From the NCBI RefSeq assembly GCF_025464955.1, contig NZ_JAODNM010000064.1, forward strand, positions 32,921-96,920: a stretch of DNA of 64,000 bases, given 5' to 3'. Source of the stretch: Amycolatopsis sp. (GTDB lineage Bacteria; Actinomycetota; Actinomycetes; Mycobacteriales; Pseudonocardiaceae). Positions 50,481-58,301 of the stretch are shown here, one piece after another. Within the stretch, counting starts at the first letter, position 1; the number at the start of each line of letters is the position of its first letter. Made by a program: the position numbers and the translations under genes. A model generated the notes under the pieces. The model saw only the letters and a program-made list of their open reading frames with translations. It did not search any database and was not told where the DNA came from.

Positions 50481-50541
50481 GGTCGTCTCTGCGCGTCTTC
50501 ACCGCCGCGCTGCCGCACACGACGTCAGCTCAGGAGATCCC

Positions 50542-51618
50542 ATGCCTGCGATTCCTTCCCTCGGTGGCCTCAGGGGCCGCGGTAAGCCCGCGGCCGATCG
50601 GCCCCTACGCATCCCGGTTTCGGCGTACGTCGTCGACTGCGCGGTGTACGTGGACGGCGAGCGCCTGCCCGGCCGGTGGACCCATGCCGAGGCCATCAAA
50701 GAGGTCCGCAAGCGCCGTGACGGCTTCGTCTGGATCGGCCTGCACGAGCCTGACGCCCAGCAGATCCAGGGCATCGCGGAGACGTTCGGCCTGCACGAAC
50801 TAGCCGTCGAGGACGCGCTGGAGGCGCATCAGCGGCCCAAGCTCGAGCGCTACGACGACACGCTGTTCATGGTCCTCAAGACCGTCCGGTACGTCGAGCA
50901 CGAGTCGCCGACCACCGCGAACGAGATCGTCGAGACCGGCGAGCTGATGGTGTTCCTCGGCCTCGACTTCGTGATCACCGTCCGGCACGGGAACCACTCC
51001 GGGCTGGCCAGGCTCCGCCGCGACATGGACGACGACCAGGAGCGCTTGCAGCTCGGGCCGTCCGCTGTCCTGCACGCGATCGCCGACCACGTCGTCGACC
51101 ACTATCTCGACGTCACCGCCCGGATCGAGGCGGACATCGACGAGATCGAGAGCCAGGTCTTCGCGCCGCGTTCGCAGATCAGCTCGGAGCAGATGTACCT
51201 GATGAAGCGGGAAGTGCTCGAGCTGCGGCGCGCGGTGATGCCGCTGACCACCCCGGTGCAGCGGCTCGCCGAGGGCTACACCCGGCTCATCCCGGACGAG
51301 GTCCGCTCGTACTTCCGCGACGTCGCCGACCACCTCACGACGGTGACCGAGCGGGTCGTCGGCTTCGACGAACTGCTCACCACGCTGGTCGACGCGACGC
51401 TCGCGAAGATCTCGCTGCAGCAGAACACCGACATGCGCAAGATCACCGCGTGGGCCGGCATCATCGCGGTCCCGACCGCGATCGCCGGTATCTACGGGAT
51501 GAACTTCGAGTACATGCCCGAACTGCACTGGAAGTTCGCCTACCCCGTGGTGATCGCCGTGATTCTGGCGATCTGCCTGCTCCTGTACCGAATATTCCGA
51601 AAGAACGGCTGGCTGTAA
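50542..51618 (+). CDS. corA: CorA-type magnesium/cobalt transporter
   Basis: A 358-residue protein from an ATG at 50542 with AGGAG at five bases. The large N-terminal cytoplasmic domain ends in a long stalk helix. The two membrane helices lie at the C-terminus, with the CorA signature YGMNFEYMPEL in the connecting loop (GMN selectivity motif). The protein ends KNGWL, a basic tail. It imports Mg2+ (or Co2+). The leader upstream probably controls it. A 38-residue membrane protein gene follows after 42 bp. Confidence 0.95.
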   Translation: MPAIPSLGGLRGRGKPAADRPLRIPVSAYVVDCAVYVDGERLPGRWTHAEAIKEVRKRRDGFVWIGLHEPDAQQIQGIAETFGLHELAVEDALEAHQRPKLERYDDTLFMVLKTVRYVEHESPTTANEIVETGELMVFLGLDFVITVRHGNHSGLARLRRDMDDDQERLQLGPSAVLHAIADHVVDHYLDVTARIEADIDEIESQVFAPRSQISSEQMYLMKREVLELRRAVMPLTTPVQRLAEGYTRLIPDEVRSYFRDVADHLTTVTERVVGFDELLTTLVDATLAKISLQQNTDMRKITAWAGIIAVPTAIAGIYGMNFEYMPELHWKFAYPVVIAVILAICLLLYRIFRKNGWL

Positions 51619-51660
51619 CGCCCCTGTTTTTTCACCCACCCGAGGTACGGGAGTCTTGTC

Positions 51661-51777
51661 ATGCCACGTGTTTTCCTGCAGTGGAAGTTCTGGGCCATCG
51701 CGTTCGGCTTGAGCTGGCTCGTCGCCATCACCGCCATCATCATGAAGGACCCGAGTTTCGCCAGAGGACCGCACTAG
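51661..51777 (+). CDS. 38-residue membrane protein downstream of corA
   Basis: A short ORF beginning MPRVFLQWKFWAIAFGLSW with one hydrophobic helix (LVAITAIIMKDPSFARG, cytoplasmic end). GGGAG lies nine bases before the ATG. It ends three bases before palindrome copy 6, as true genes do elsewhere in this window. No family was recognised. It may be a small subunit or partner for CorA, as small membrane proteins are for other Mg2+ transporters, but this is only positional inference. Confidence 0.55.
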   Translation: MPRVFLQWKFWAIAFGLSWLVAITAIIMKDPSFARGPH

Positions 51778-51780
51778 GGA

Positions 51781-51826
51781 CTCGTGACTGTTCCGGCTCG
51801 TTCCAGGCGGCCGGAACGCTCACGAG
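51781..51826. repeat. 46-bp palindromic 3'-end repeat, copy 6
   Basis: CTCGTGACTGTTCCGGC is mirrored by GCGGCCGGAACGCTCACGAG, with a diverged centre (TCGTTCCAG). It starts three bases after the stop of the 38-residue ORF and ends 15 bp before the phosphoesterase start. Confidence 0.82.
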
Positions 51827-51841
51827 CTCTAAGCTGGGCCT

Positions 51842-52492
51842 ATGGTCAGAGCGCTGGTGGTGGCCGACGAGGTCGACGAACGGCTGTGGACCGACGCCGT
51901 CCGCGCCTACTCGGTCGACCTCGTCATCGGCGCCGGGGACCTGCCCTACGCGTATCTGGAGTTCCTGGCGAACACGCTGGACAAGCCGTGCGTGTTCGTC
52001 CCCGGGAACCACGATCCCGACCTGAGCGGCTTCACCCGCTACGGCGGACTGTCCATGAAGGACGGTTTCCCGACGACGTGGCCGGGGCCGATGGGCGGGA
52101 TCAACGCGGACGCCGGAGTGGTCGACATCGCCGGCTTGCGCGTCGCCGGGCTGGGCGGGTCGATCCGCTACAACGACGGCCCGAACCAGTGGACGCAGGC
52201 ACAGCAGGCGCGCCGCGCGCGCAAGGTGGTGCGGACGGCCGAACGACGTCGTCGCCGTGACGGACGCGGGGTCGACGTCCTGTTGACCCACGCGCCTCCG
52301 CTGGGGCTGGGCGACCGGGACGACCCGCCGCACCGCGGGTTCGAATGTCTACATCGGACGATCGACGCACTGCGGCCGCCCTGGCTGCTGCACGGGCACA
52401 TCCATCCGCACGGCGAGCAGATGCCCGACCGCGTTGCCGGGGTCACGCGGCTGCGCAACGTGGTCGGCCATCAGGTCATGGAGTTCGCATGA
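51842..52492 (+). CDS. Metallophosphoesterase
   Basis: A 216-residue calcineurin-like enzyme. Motifs in order: VVADEVDERLW (a divergent D-x-H block), VIGAGDLP (GD), VPGNHDPDLS (GNHD), LLTHAPP (H) and LLHGHIHPH (GHxH). The first block lacks the His of the standard DxH motif, so one metal site may differ from the family norm. The substrate is not known. Its stop overlaps the ParB-like gene start by four bases. Confidence 0.9.
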   Translation: MVRALVVADEVDERLWTDAVRAYSVDLVIGAGDLPYAYLEFLANTLDKPCVFVPGNHDPDLSGFTRYGGLSMKDGFPTTWPGPMGGINADAGVVDIAGLRVAGLGGSIRYNDGPNQWTQAQQARRARKVVRTAERRRRRDGRGVDVLLTHAPPLGLGDRDDPPHRGFECLHRTIDALRPPWLLHGHIHPHGEQMPDRVAGVTRLRNVVGHQVMEFA

Positions 52493-53331
52493 GCAAGGAC
52501 ACGGGTTTTCCCAAGGCGGACGCGGAGTACGACTTCCTGCGCGCGCGACGGCGTCAGGTGCTTTCGCGGCTGGCCAAGTGGCTGCGCGGCGGGCCCGACG
52601 ACGTCAACATCATGCTGCCGTTCAACGAAGTCGTCGAGGCACTGGGTTTCCAGAGCGAGCGGCGGCTGGGCCTGCAGGTGATCCGGCTGGACTCGATCGT
52701 CGGCAGTGTCGATCGCGGACGCGACTTCGACCGGCGGTTCCGGCCGACGTCCGGGCGGGTGCGCGAGCGCTGGGAGCGGCTCGCGCTGGCGGCCAGGCGC
52801 GGCGAGGAGATTCCGCCGATCGAGGTCTACCGCATCGGCGGGCTGCACTTCATCATCGACGGTCACCACCGGGTCTCCGTCGCCCACGCGCTCGGACTGT
52901 CCACAATAGAGGCCAGGGTCACCGAGGTCCGGACGAAGCTGGACCCGAGCGGGATCCGGTACCGCGGCGACCTGATCGTCAAGGACTACCGGCGGCTGTT
53001 CCTCGAGCGCGTGCCGCTGACCGGGCAGGCACGGGCGTCGGTGATCGTGTCGGATCCCTGGGACTACGCGAAACTCGGCGAGCACGTCGAGGCGTGGAGC
53101 TTCCGGCTGATGCAGGACGAAGGCAAGTTCACCGACCGCGCCTGCCTCGCGCAGCGTTGGTACGAAGAGGAATTCGTGCCCGTGGTCGAAATGCTGCGAC
53201 AGGCGGACCTGGTCGGCGACCGCACCGAAGCCGAGGCCTACCTGTGGGTCGCCGGCGAGCGCTACCGCCTGATCCGAACCCACCGCTGGGACGACGACGT
53301 CATCACCGCCCTGCGCGCCCAAACCCGCTGA
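52489..53331 (+). CDS. ParB-like nuclease-fold protein
   Basis: A 280-residue protein from an ATG at 52489 (ATGA overlap). It contains a ParB/Srx-like domain: IPPIEVYRIGGLHFIIDGHH followed by RVSVAHALGL, the G-H-H-R box of ParB N-terminal domains. The N-terminus is basic and helical (RARRRQVLSRLAKWLRGGPD), fitting nucleic-acid binding. No helix-turn-helix or centromere partner ParA is near, so it is not a partition ParB. It may be a CTPase or phosphotransferase of the ParB/sulfiredoxin superfamily. It is coupled to the phosphoesterase gene. Confidence 0.82.
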   Translation: MSKDTGFPKADAEYDFLRARRRQVLSRLAKWLRGGPDDVNIMLPFNEVVEALGFQSERRLGLQVIRLDSIVGSVDRGRDFDRRFRPTSGRVRERWERLALAARRGEEIPPIEVYRIGGLHFIIDGHHRVSVAHALGLSTIEARVTEVRTKLDPSGIRYRGDLIVKDYRRLFLERVPLTGQARASVIVSDPWDYAKLGEHVEAWSFRLMQDEGKFTDRACLAQRWYEEEFVPVVEMLRQADLVGDRTEAEAYLWVAGERYRLIRTHRWDDDVITALRAQTR

Positions 53332-53343
53332 CTCACGTCCACA

Positions 53344-53395
53344 AACAGCAACTCGCCGTCGACTTGCGATCGCAAGTCGACGGCGAGTTGCTGTT
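53344..53395. repeat. Perfect 52-bp palindrome between convergent genes
   Basis: Both arms of 26 bases are exact reverse complements; the left arm starts AACAGCAACTCGCCGTCGAC and the centre is GCGATCGC. It fills the gap between the ParB-like stop (12 bp away) and the MFS transporter stop (10 bp away). GTCCACAA precedes it, as at the other copies. It is the full-length form of the GCAACTCG family and likely a bidirectional terminator. Confidence 0.92.
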
Positions 53396-53405
53396 CAGCC
53401 GGCTG

Positions 53406-54917
53406 TCACATGTGGACGGCCGGGGCGGCGTCCTCGTCGAAGACGGGAACCCCCGACTTGAGCAGCAGGCCGCAGACGACCGCGCCGAGGGCGAAGATCC
53501 CGGCTGCCCACGAGAATGCCGTGGTGTAGCTGTGGATCGCGGCCTCGACAGCCAGCTGCGGGGTCACCGTCTTACCCGCGACGAACGACGTCAGGGAGTT
53601 GGCGGCGAGCGTGCTCAGCAGCGCGGTGCCGATGGAGCCACCGATCTGCTGCCCGGTGTTCACCGTGGCGGACGCGACACCGGCGTCATCGGTGGCGACA
53701 CCCATCGTGGCGACGCTCATCGACGGCGCCATCGCGAGCCCGATCCCGAACCCGATGACCAGCAGCGGACCGAGCACCCCACTCGTGTAGGTGCTGGCGG
53801 CGTCGAGCTGGGCCAGCCACAGCAGACCGGCGGCGCCGATCAGCATGCCCGTCGGCACCAGCGGCCTCGGTCCGACCCTCGGCAGCAGGACGCTCGACGC
53901 CGACGTGGCCGCGATCATCAGCGTGCCCACCATCGGCAGGAACGCGACGCCGCTCTGGACCGGCGAGAAGTGCAGGGTCTGCTGGAGGTAGTAGGTCAGG
54001 AACAGGAAGATCGCGAACATCCCGATGCCCATCAGGAACACCGTCAGGTTCGACCCGCCGCGGTTGCGGTCGAGCAGCACCCGCATCGGCAGCAATGGGT
54101 GCGAAACCTTGGTCTGCAGCCAGACGAACAGCACGAGCAGCACGACACCGGCGATCAGGAAGCCCCACACCAGCGGGGAGCTCCACGAGTGGCTCTCGGC
54201 GTTGGCGAAGCCGTAGACCAGGCCGAACATACCGCCGGTCGCCGAAATGGCACCCGGGATATCGAACTTGGGACGAGCGCCGACCCGCGGCGGGTCGCGC
54301 AGCAGAATGGCCGCACCGGCCAGTGCGAGCACGGCGATGATGATGTTGACGAACATGCACCAGCGCCAGTCGAGGTACTCGGTCAGCACACCGCCGAGCA
54401 GCAGGCCGACGGCAGCGCCACCACCGGCGATCGCGCCGAAGATGCCGAACGCCTTGCCGCGTTCGTTCGGGTCGGTGAACGTCGTGGTCAGCAGTGACAA
54501 CACGGCGGGCGCGAGCAGCGCGCCGAACACACCCTGTGCGCCACGGGCGATCAGCAGCATTTCGATGCCGTTGGCGGCCCCGCCGATGGCCGACACCAGT
54601 GCGAACCCGGCGAGTCCGACTACGAGTACGCGTTTGCGCCCGAAGATGTCGGCCGCGCGACCGCCGAGCAGCAGCAGGCTGCCGAACGCCAGCGCATACG
54701 CCGTGACGACCCACTGGCGGGCGTCGTTACTGAAGCCGAGGTCGGTCTGCGCGGAGGGCAGCGCGATGTTCACGATCGTGGCGTCCAGAACGACCATCAG
54801 CTGGGACAGGCCGAGAACAACCAGGATCAGCCACCGACGAGCGTGATTCGGGTTGGCATGGGCCTCGGTCGTCGCGCTCCCCGGCGGCGCGGCGAGCGCG
54901 GTGGATGACTGTGTCAT
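53406..54917 (-). CDS. MFS drug transporter (DHA2/EmrB-QacA, 14 helices)
   Basis: A 503-residue major facilitator with about 14 helices. Motif A is recognisable as LGGRAADIFGRKRVLVVGL and the D-rich first helix as LSQLMVVLDATIVNIALPSA, typical of the DHA2 family of proton-driven drug exporters. The C-terminus is short. It is divergent from a TetR gene by 100 bp, so it is likely repressed by that protein until a drug binds. Confidence 0.93.
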   Translation of the reverse strand: MTQSSTALAAPPGSATTEAHANPNHARRWLILVVLGLSQLMVVLDATIVNIALPSAQTDLGFSNDARQWVVTAYALAFGSLLLLGGRAADIFGRKRVLVVGLAGFALVSAIGGAANGIEMLLIARGAQGVFGALLAPAVLSLLTTTFTDPNERGKAFGIFGAIAGGGAAVGLLLGGVLTEYLDWRWCMFVNIIIAVLALAGAAILLRDPPRVGARPKFDIPGAISATGGMFGLVYGFANAESHSWSSPLVWGFLIAGVVLLVLFVWLQTKVSHPLLPMRVLLDRNRGGSNLTVFLMGIGMFAIFLFLTYYLQQTLHFSPVQSGVAFLPMVGTLMIAATSASSVLLPRVGPRPLVPTGMLIGAAGLLWLAQLDAASTYTSGVLGPLLVIGFGIGLAMAPSMSVATMGVATDDAGVASATVNTGQQIGGSIGTALLSTLAANSLTSFVAGKTVTPQLAVEAAIHSYTTAFSWAAGIFALGAVVCGLLLKSGVPVFDEDAAPAVHM

Positions 54918-54980
54918 GGATGGATCCTCGCTGGTATGTGGAGCTGGTGTCTCCCCTTATGACTCCAAGCTACACAGGAA

Positions 54981-54999
54981 GTGGAGGAACTGCCTCTAC
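54981..54999. promoter_or_regulatory. Candidate TetR operator in the MFS/TetR divergent gap
   Basis: GTGGAGGAACTGCCTCTAC has partly matching 8-base arms (GTGGAGGA and GCCTCTAC; six of eight pair). It lies 18 bp before the TetR start, overlapping the likely -35 for both directions. TAGAAT follows at 55005 as a possible -10, so the TetR mRNA may be almost leaderless. Confidence 0.45.
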
Positions 55000-55017
55000 T
55001 TTGATAGAATCTTTTTC

Positions 55018-55683
55018 ATGACACGGGACACATGTCCCGCCGCACCGGCGCGGCCGTTGCGGCGTGACGCCGAATTGAACCGGCAACGCATCATCGTCGC
55101 AGCTAGAGAGGTTTTCAGCGCGCGCGGACTCGAAGCCACGCTGGACGACATCGCCCACCACGCCAAGCTTGGCGTCGGCACGGTGTATCGCCGCTTCCCC
55201 AGCAAGGAACACCTGGTCGACGCCTTGTTCGGCGACCGGCTGGACGAACTTGTCGAACTCTGCGAGAAAGCACTGACCGAGCCGGACGCTTGGACGGGTT
55301 TTGTCCAGTTCACGGAGAAGATCGCGGAGGTGCACTCGGCCGATCGGGGGCTTCGCGAGGTGATGCTCGGCACGTCGTTCGGGCACGACAAGGTCCAGCA
55401 CGCCCGCGACCGCCTCATCCCGGTAGCCACGCAACTGATCGAGCGCGCGCAGGCAACCGGCCAGCTCCGCGCGGACTTCGCGCCGACGGACATGGCGGCC
55501 CTGCACGTGATGATCGGCAGCATCTCGGACTACGGCCACTGCGCCGACCCCGAGCTGTGGCGGCGCTACGTCCGCATCATGCTCGACGGCCTCCGCGCCC
55601 AGCCCGGACCGCCTTCCGAGCTCGAACGTCCGGCGCTCACCGAGCCGGAGCTCATCTGCGTCATGAGCCAGTGGCGCTGCTGA
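55018..55683 (+). CDS. TetR family regulator of the divergent MFS transporter
   Basis: A 221-residue regulator from an ATG at 55018; the earlier part of the frame overlaps the promoter region. The helix-turn-helix (LEATLDDIAHHAKLGVGTVY, then RRFPSKEHLVDALF) is intact. The C-terminal ligand domain has several aromatic residues. It should bind the partial palindrome at 54981 and control the adjacent exporter. Confidence 0.93.
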   Translation: MTRDTCPAAPARPLRRDAELNRQRIIVAAREVFSARGLEATLDDIAHHAKLGVGTVYRRFPSKEHLVDALFGDRLDELVELCEKALTEPDAWTGFVQFTEKIAEVHSADRGLREVMLGTSFGHDKVQHARDRLIPVATQLIERAQATGQLRADFAPTDMAALHVMIGSISDYGHCADPELWRRYVRIMLDGLRAQPGPPSELERPALTEPELICVMSQWRC

Positions 55684-55794
55684 CCCGAAAGCTGCTGACC
55701 CGAACCGGTGAACCCGCCGGGATCCCACCGCTCTCCTCCCACCCGCAGAATGCGTCGCGCGCGATCATGAACGGGTTCACGGGGAGGTCCACAC

Positions 55795-56631
55795 GTGGTG
55801 CAGTACAGCGTTCCGGCGATCAGACGGCTCCAGCTAGGCCGGGAACTTCGGGACTGGCGTGAGCGCGCCGGGCTGACCCTCGACCAGGCGGGCGGCGACC
55901 TCGACATGTCGAAGAGCACGTTGTCGCGCCTGGAAAAGGGCCAAGGGGTGATCCACCCGCTGGTCGCCAGGGCGATGGCGGAGCTCTACCACGTACCCGA
56001 GGACGACCTCGTCCACCTCGTGGAGATATCCCGCGAAGCACGGAAGCCGAACCAAGACCGCATCGAAGGCGTGTCCTCGGACAGCTACGTCTCTTTGGAG
56101 TCCGAAGCCGTCTCCGTGCACAACTTCGAACTCGTCTGTATACCTGGGTTGTTACAGACCGAGGACTACGCACGCGCGATATTCACGCTCGACAGCACAC
56201 GAGAACGCAACCGCAACCTCAGCATCCGGCTCAGTCGGCGCAAGCGCCTTTTCGGCGACAATCCCTTACGGTTGCACGTCATCATCGACGAACCAGCCCT
56301 GCGGCGGCCCGTACTCGACTCAGCTGGCGCGCGTGAGCAACTGGACTACCTGCTCATGGCGGCCGAATTTCCGAACGTCACACTGCGGATCCTTCCGGCA
56401 AGTCGGGCCGTCCACCCAGCTCTGCGAGGCGCATTCAGCGTGCTCTCGTTCCCGCAGGACACGATCGGCGATCTCGGCTACGCCGACTATGCGGGCGGTA
56501 GCCTGCAAATGGTCAAGCCAGGCAAGGTATCCGAGCTGTCCCGCCTGTTCCGCAACCTTGCTAAGCTGGCGCTCGACGAGAGCAACTCCAAGGAGTTGCT
56601 CGCTTCTCTTGCCGATGAGCCGAGCGCATGA
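55795..56631 (+). CDS. Scr1-type XRE regulator with DUF5753 domain
   Basis: A 278-residue protein with a GTG start at 55795. The helix-turn-helix lies at residues ~13-70 (GLTLDQAGGDLDMSKSTLSR, LEKGQ) and the DUF5753 ligand domain at ~95-270 (FELVCIPGLLQTEDYARAIF, IIDEPALRRPV). Such regulators are encoded with DUF397 partners, often many times per genome, and act in Streptomyces in differentiation and antibiotic control. The DUF397 gene follows directly. A truncated relative lies at 31700. Confidence 0.93.
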   Translation: MVQYSVPAIRRLQLGRELRDWRERAGLTLDQAGGDLDMSKSTLSRLEKGQGVIHPLVARAMAELYHVPEDDLVHLVEISREARKPNQDRIEGVSSDSYVSLESEAVSVHNFELVCIPGLLQTEDYARAIFTLDSTRERNRNLSIRLSRRKRLFGDNPLRLHVIIDEPALRRPVLDSAGAREQLDYLLMAAEFPNVTLRILPASRAVHPALRGAFSVLSFPQDTIGDLGYADYAGGSLQMVKPGKVSELSRLFRNLAKLALDESNSKELLASLADEPSA

Positions 56632-56639
56632 GGTGAGCC

Positions 56640-56822
56640 GTGAACCTGGACAACGCCATCTGGCACAAGAGCAGCCGCAGCGCCAACGGCGGCGGCAACT
56701 GTGTCGAAGTCGCCTTCGTGCCGACCGCCGTCGCCGTCCGGGACTCCAAAAACCCCACCGGCCCAGCACTCGCCTTCCCCGCCAACGCCTGGCGCGCGTT
56801 CCAGCACGCCGTCCGCCCGTAG
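56640..56822 (+). CDS. DUF397 small protein
   Basis: A 60-residue protein with a GTG start at 56640, eight bases after the XRE gene and with GAGGTGAG upstream. It has the family pattern IWHKSSRSANGGGNCVEVAF, then VAVRDSKNPTGPAL and WRAF. DUF397 proteins such as BldB- or WhiJ-linked ones work as partners (antitoxin-like or co-regulatory) of the neighbouring Scr1-type XRE protein. Confidence 0.94.
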   Translation: MNLDNAIWHKSSRSANGGGNCVEVAFVPTAVAVRDSKNPTGPALAFPANAWRAFQHAVRP

Positions 56823-56905
56823 GGCTACTCGCGTCGTCTTACGAAGTGAAGGTGACGTCCGCGAATACTCGCCATGCACGTCGTGGCGGGGTCACAATCG
56901 GCGGT

Positions 56906-57601
56906 ATGACAGCACTTGACTGGACGCCCAACCACGGACTGCCGTACGAACCGGTGCCGTACCGGCCGGAGCGCATGCCCGCCGACGAGTCGCTCGCCAA
57001 CGCCGCAGACCTCCGCCGCCGCATGGGCGAGCGCCGCACGGTGCGCATGTTCTCCTCCGACCCGGTGCCCGAGCAGGCGGTTTTCGACGCCATCGCGGTC
57101 GCGTCGACTGCGCCGAGTGGTGCCCATCAGCAACCGTGGACCTTCGTCCTCGTCACCGACCCCGAGGTGCGCCGGCGTGTGCGCGAGGCGGCGGAAGCCG
57201 AAGAGCAGGTGTCCTACGAAGGACGACTCGGTGAGCAATGGCTTGAAGCGCTGCGTCCGCTGGGCACCGATGCCGTCAAGCCGCATCTCACCGACTCGCC
57301 CTACCTGATCATCGTCTTCCAGCAGCGCTTCTTCCTCGAAGACGACGGCAGCATCCGCAAGCACTACTACGTGGACGAGTCCGTGGGCATCGCCGTCGGC
57401 ATGCTGCTGACCGCGCTGCACCTCGCCGGGCTCGCGGCGCTCACGCACACACCGTCGCCGATGCGTTTCCTCGGCGAGATGCTCGGCCGGCCGCGCAACG
57501 AAAAGGCGTTCGCCGTCATCCCCGTCGGCTACCCGGCCGACGACTGCGTGGTGCCGAACCTGCACCGCAAGTCGCTCGACCAGGTGCTCGTCCGCATCTA
57601 G
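56906..57601 (+). CDS. Iodotyrosine deiodinase-like nitroreductase-family flavoprotein
   Basis: A 231-residue protein from an ATG at 56906. The FMN-binding N-terminus is RRTVRMFSSDPVPEQAV, then STAPSGAHQQPWTFVLV. The middle has EAEEQVSYEGRLGEQW and DAVKPHL, holding the Glu, Tyr and Lys that in iodotyrosine deiodinase form the substrate lid. The C-terminal part (HYYVDESVGIAVGMLLTALH, VIPVGYPADDCVVPNLHRK) follows the animal enzyme closely by eye. Bacterial members dehalogenate halotyrosines by FMN reduction. Its in vivo role here is not known. Confidence 0.82.
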   Translation: MTALDWTPNHGLPYEPVPYRPERMPADESLANAADLRRRMGERRTVRMFSSDPVPEQAVFDAIAVASTAPSGAHQQPWTFVLVTDPEVRRRVREAAEAEEQVSYEGRLGEQWLEALRPLGTDAVKPHLTDSPYLIIVFQQRFFLEDDGSIRKHYYVDESVGIAVGMLLTALHLAGLAALTHTPSPMRFLGEMLGRPRNEKAFAVIPVGYPADDCVVPNLHRKSLDQVLVRI

Positions 57602-57605
57602 CGCG

Positions 57606-57794
57606 TCAGTAGTCGGCCTTCGGCATGATGATCCACAGCGCGATGTAGACCAGGAACTGCGGGCCTGGCAAAAGGCACGAAAGCACAAAGATCAGCCGGA
57701 CCGTGTTGGCCGACATGCCGAACCGCTGCCCCAGACCGGCGCAGACGCCCGCGATCATGGTGCCCCGCCGCGGCCGGATCAGATTCGTAGCCAT
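57606..57794 (-). CDS. PspC domain membrane protein
   Basis: A 62-residue protein from an ATG at 57794 with GGGGAG upstream. The PspC signature is complete: IRPRRGTMIAGVCAGLGQRF, then NTVRLIFVLSCLLPGP and YIALWIIMP, with one or two membrane helices. PspC domains take part in envelope stress sensing. It lies convergent with the deiodinase-like gene (4-bp gap). Confidence 0.92.
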   Translation of the reverse strand: MATNLIRPRRGTMIAGVCAGLGQRFGMSANTVRLIFVLSCLLPGPQFLVYIALWIIMPKADY

Positions 57795-57866
57795 GGAAGC
57801 TCTCCCCTCGAGTAGGTATACCTCCATATTCCAGACGCGGAGACACGCTCGCATCGGGTTTGTCCC

Positions 57867-58301
57867 TTAAGGGATCAGCTGAAAACCCTCGCCTACCGCG
57901 GCTTTGCACAGGTCAGCGTCGTATGCGGCGAACCTCACACAGTCCGGGTCGGCGGACCGAGCGACCTTTGCCGTCGCGAGCTGGATCGAGTCGTACGCGC
58001 GTAGGCCGTGGATGCCGGCCAGCTGCGCGGCGACGTCGAGGACCACGTCCGACAGCTCGACGACAGCGAAGCGCGGCTCCTCGGTCGCTGTGCCGTAGTA
58101 GTCGGCTTCGAACTCCCAGACGAGCTGCCCGGCTTCGGCGACGGACAGCACGCCCATGCGGTACTTGCGCCAGAAAGCAGCCGGAACCTCCACCCGCGCC
58201 GCCTGGGACACGACGAGATCGTCCAGCGAGCGCGCGTACCCGGCGTCCTCCTCCGAGACGTACAACTTGACCAGCAAGGACGAGTCGGCGAACGTGCTCA
58301 C
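57867..58301 (-). CDS. PIN-domain toxin (VapC-like)
   Basis: A 144-residue PIN-domain ribonuclease. Acidic active-site residues are visible: FADSSLLVKLY (Asp), ARVEVPAAFW (Glu), LRAYDSIQLATA (Asp) and FAAYDADLCKAA (Asp). Its start overlaps the antitoxin gene by four bases (GTGA). VapC toxins cleave tRNA or rRNA. The gene pair is likely chromosomal and may be active. Confidence 0.9.
   Translation of the reverse strand: MSTFADSSLLVKLYVSEEDAGYARSLDDLVVSQAARVEVPAAFWRKYRMGVLSVAEAGQLVWEFEADYYGTATEEPRFAVVELSDVVLDVAAQLAGIHGLRAYDSIQLATAKVARSADPDCVRFAAYDADLCKAAVGEGFQLIP

Noticed and set aside
52489..53331. Chromosome partition ParB
   Set aside because: No ParA gene, no helix-turn-helix domain and no parS-like sites are nearby; only the N-terminal ParB fold is present.
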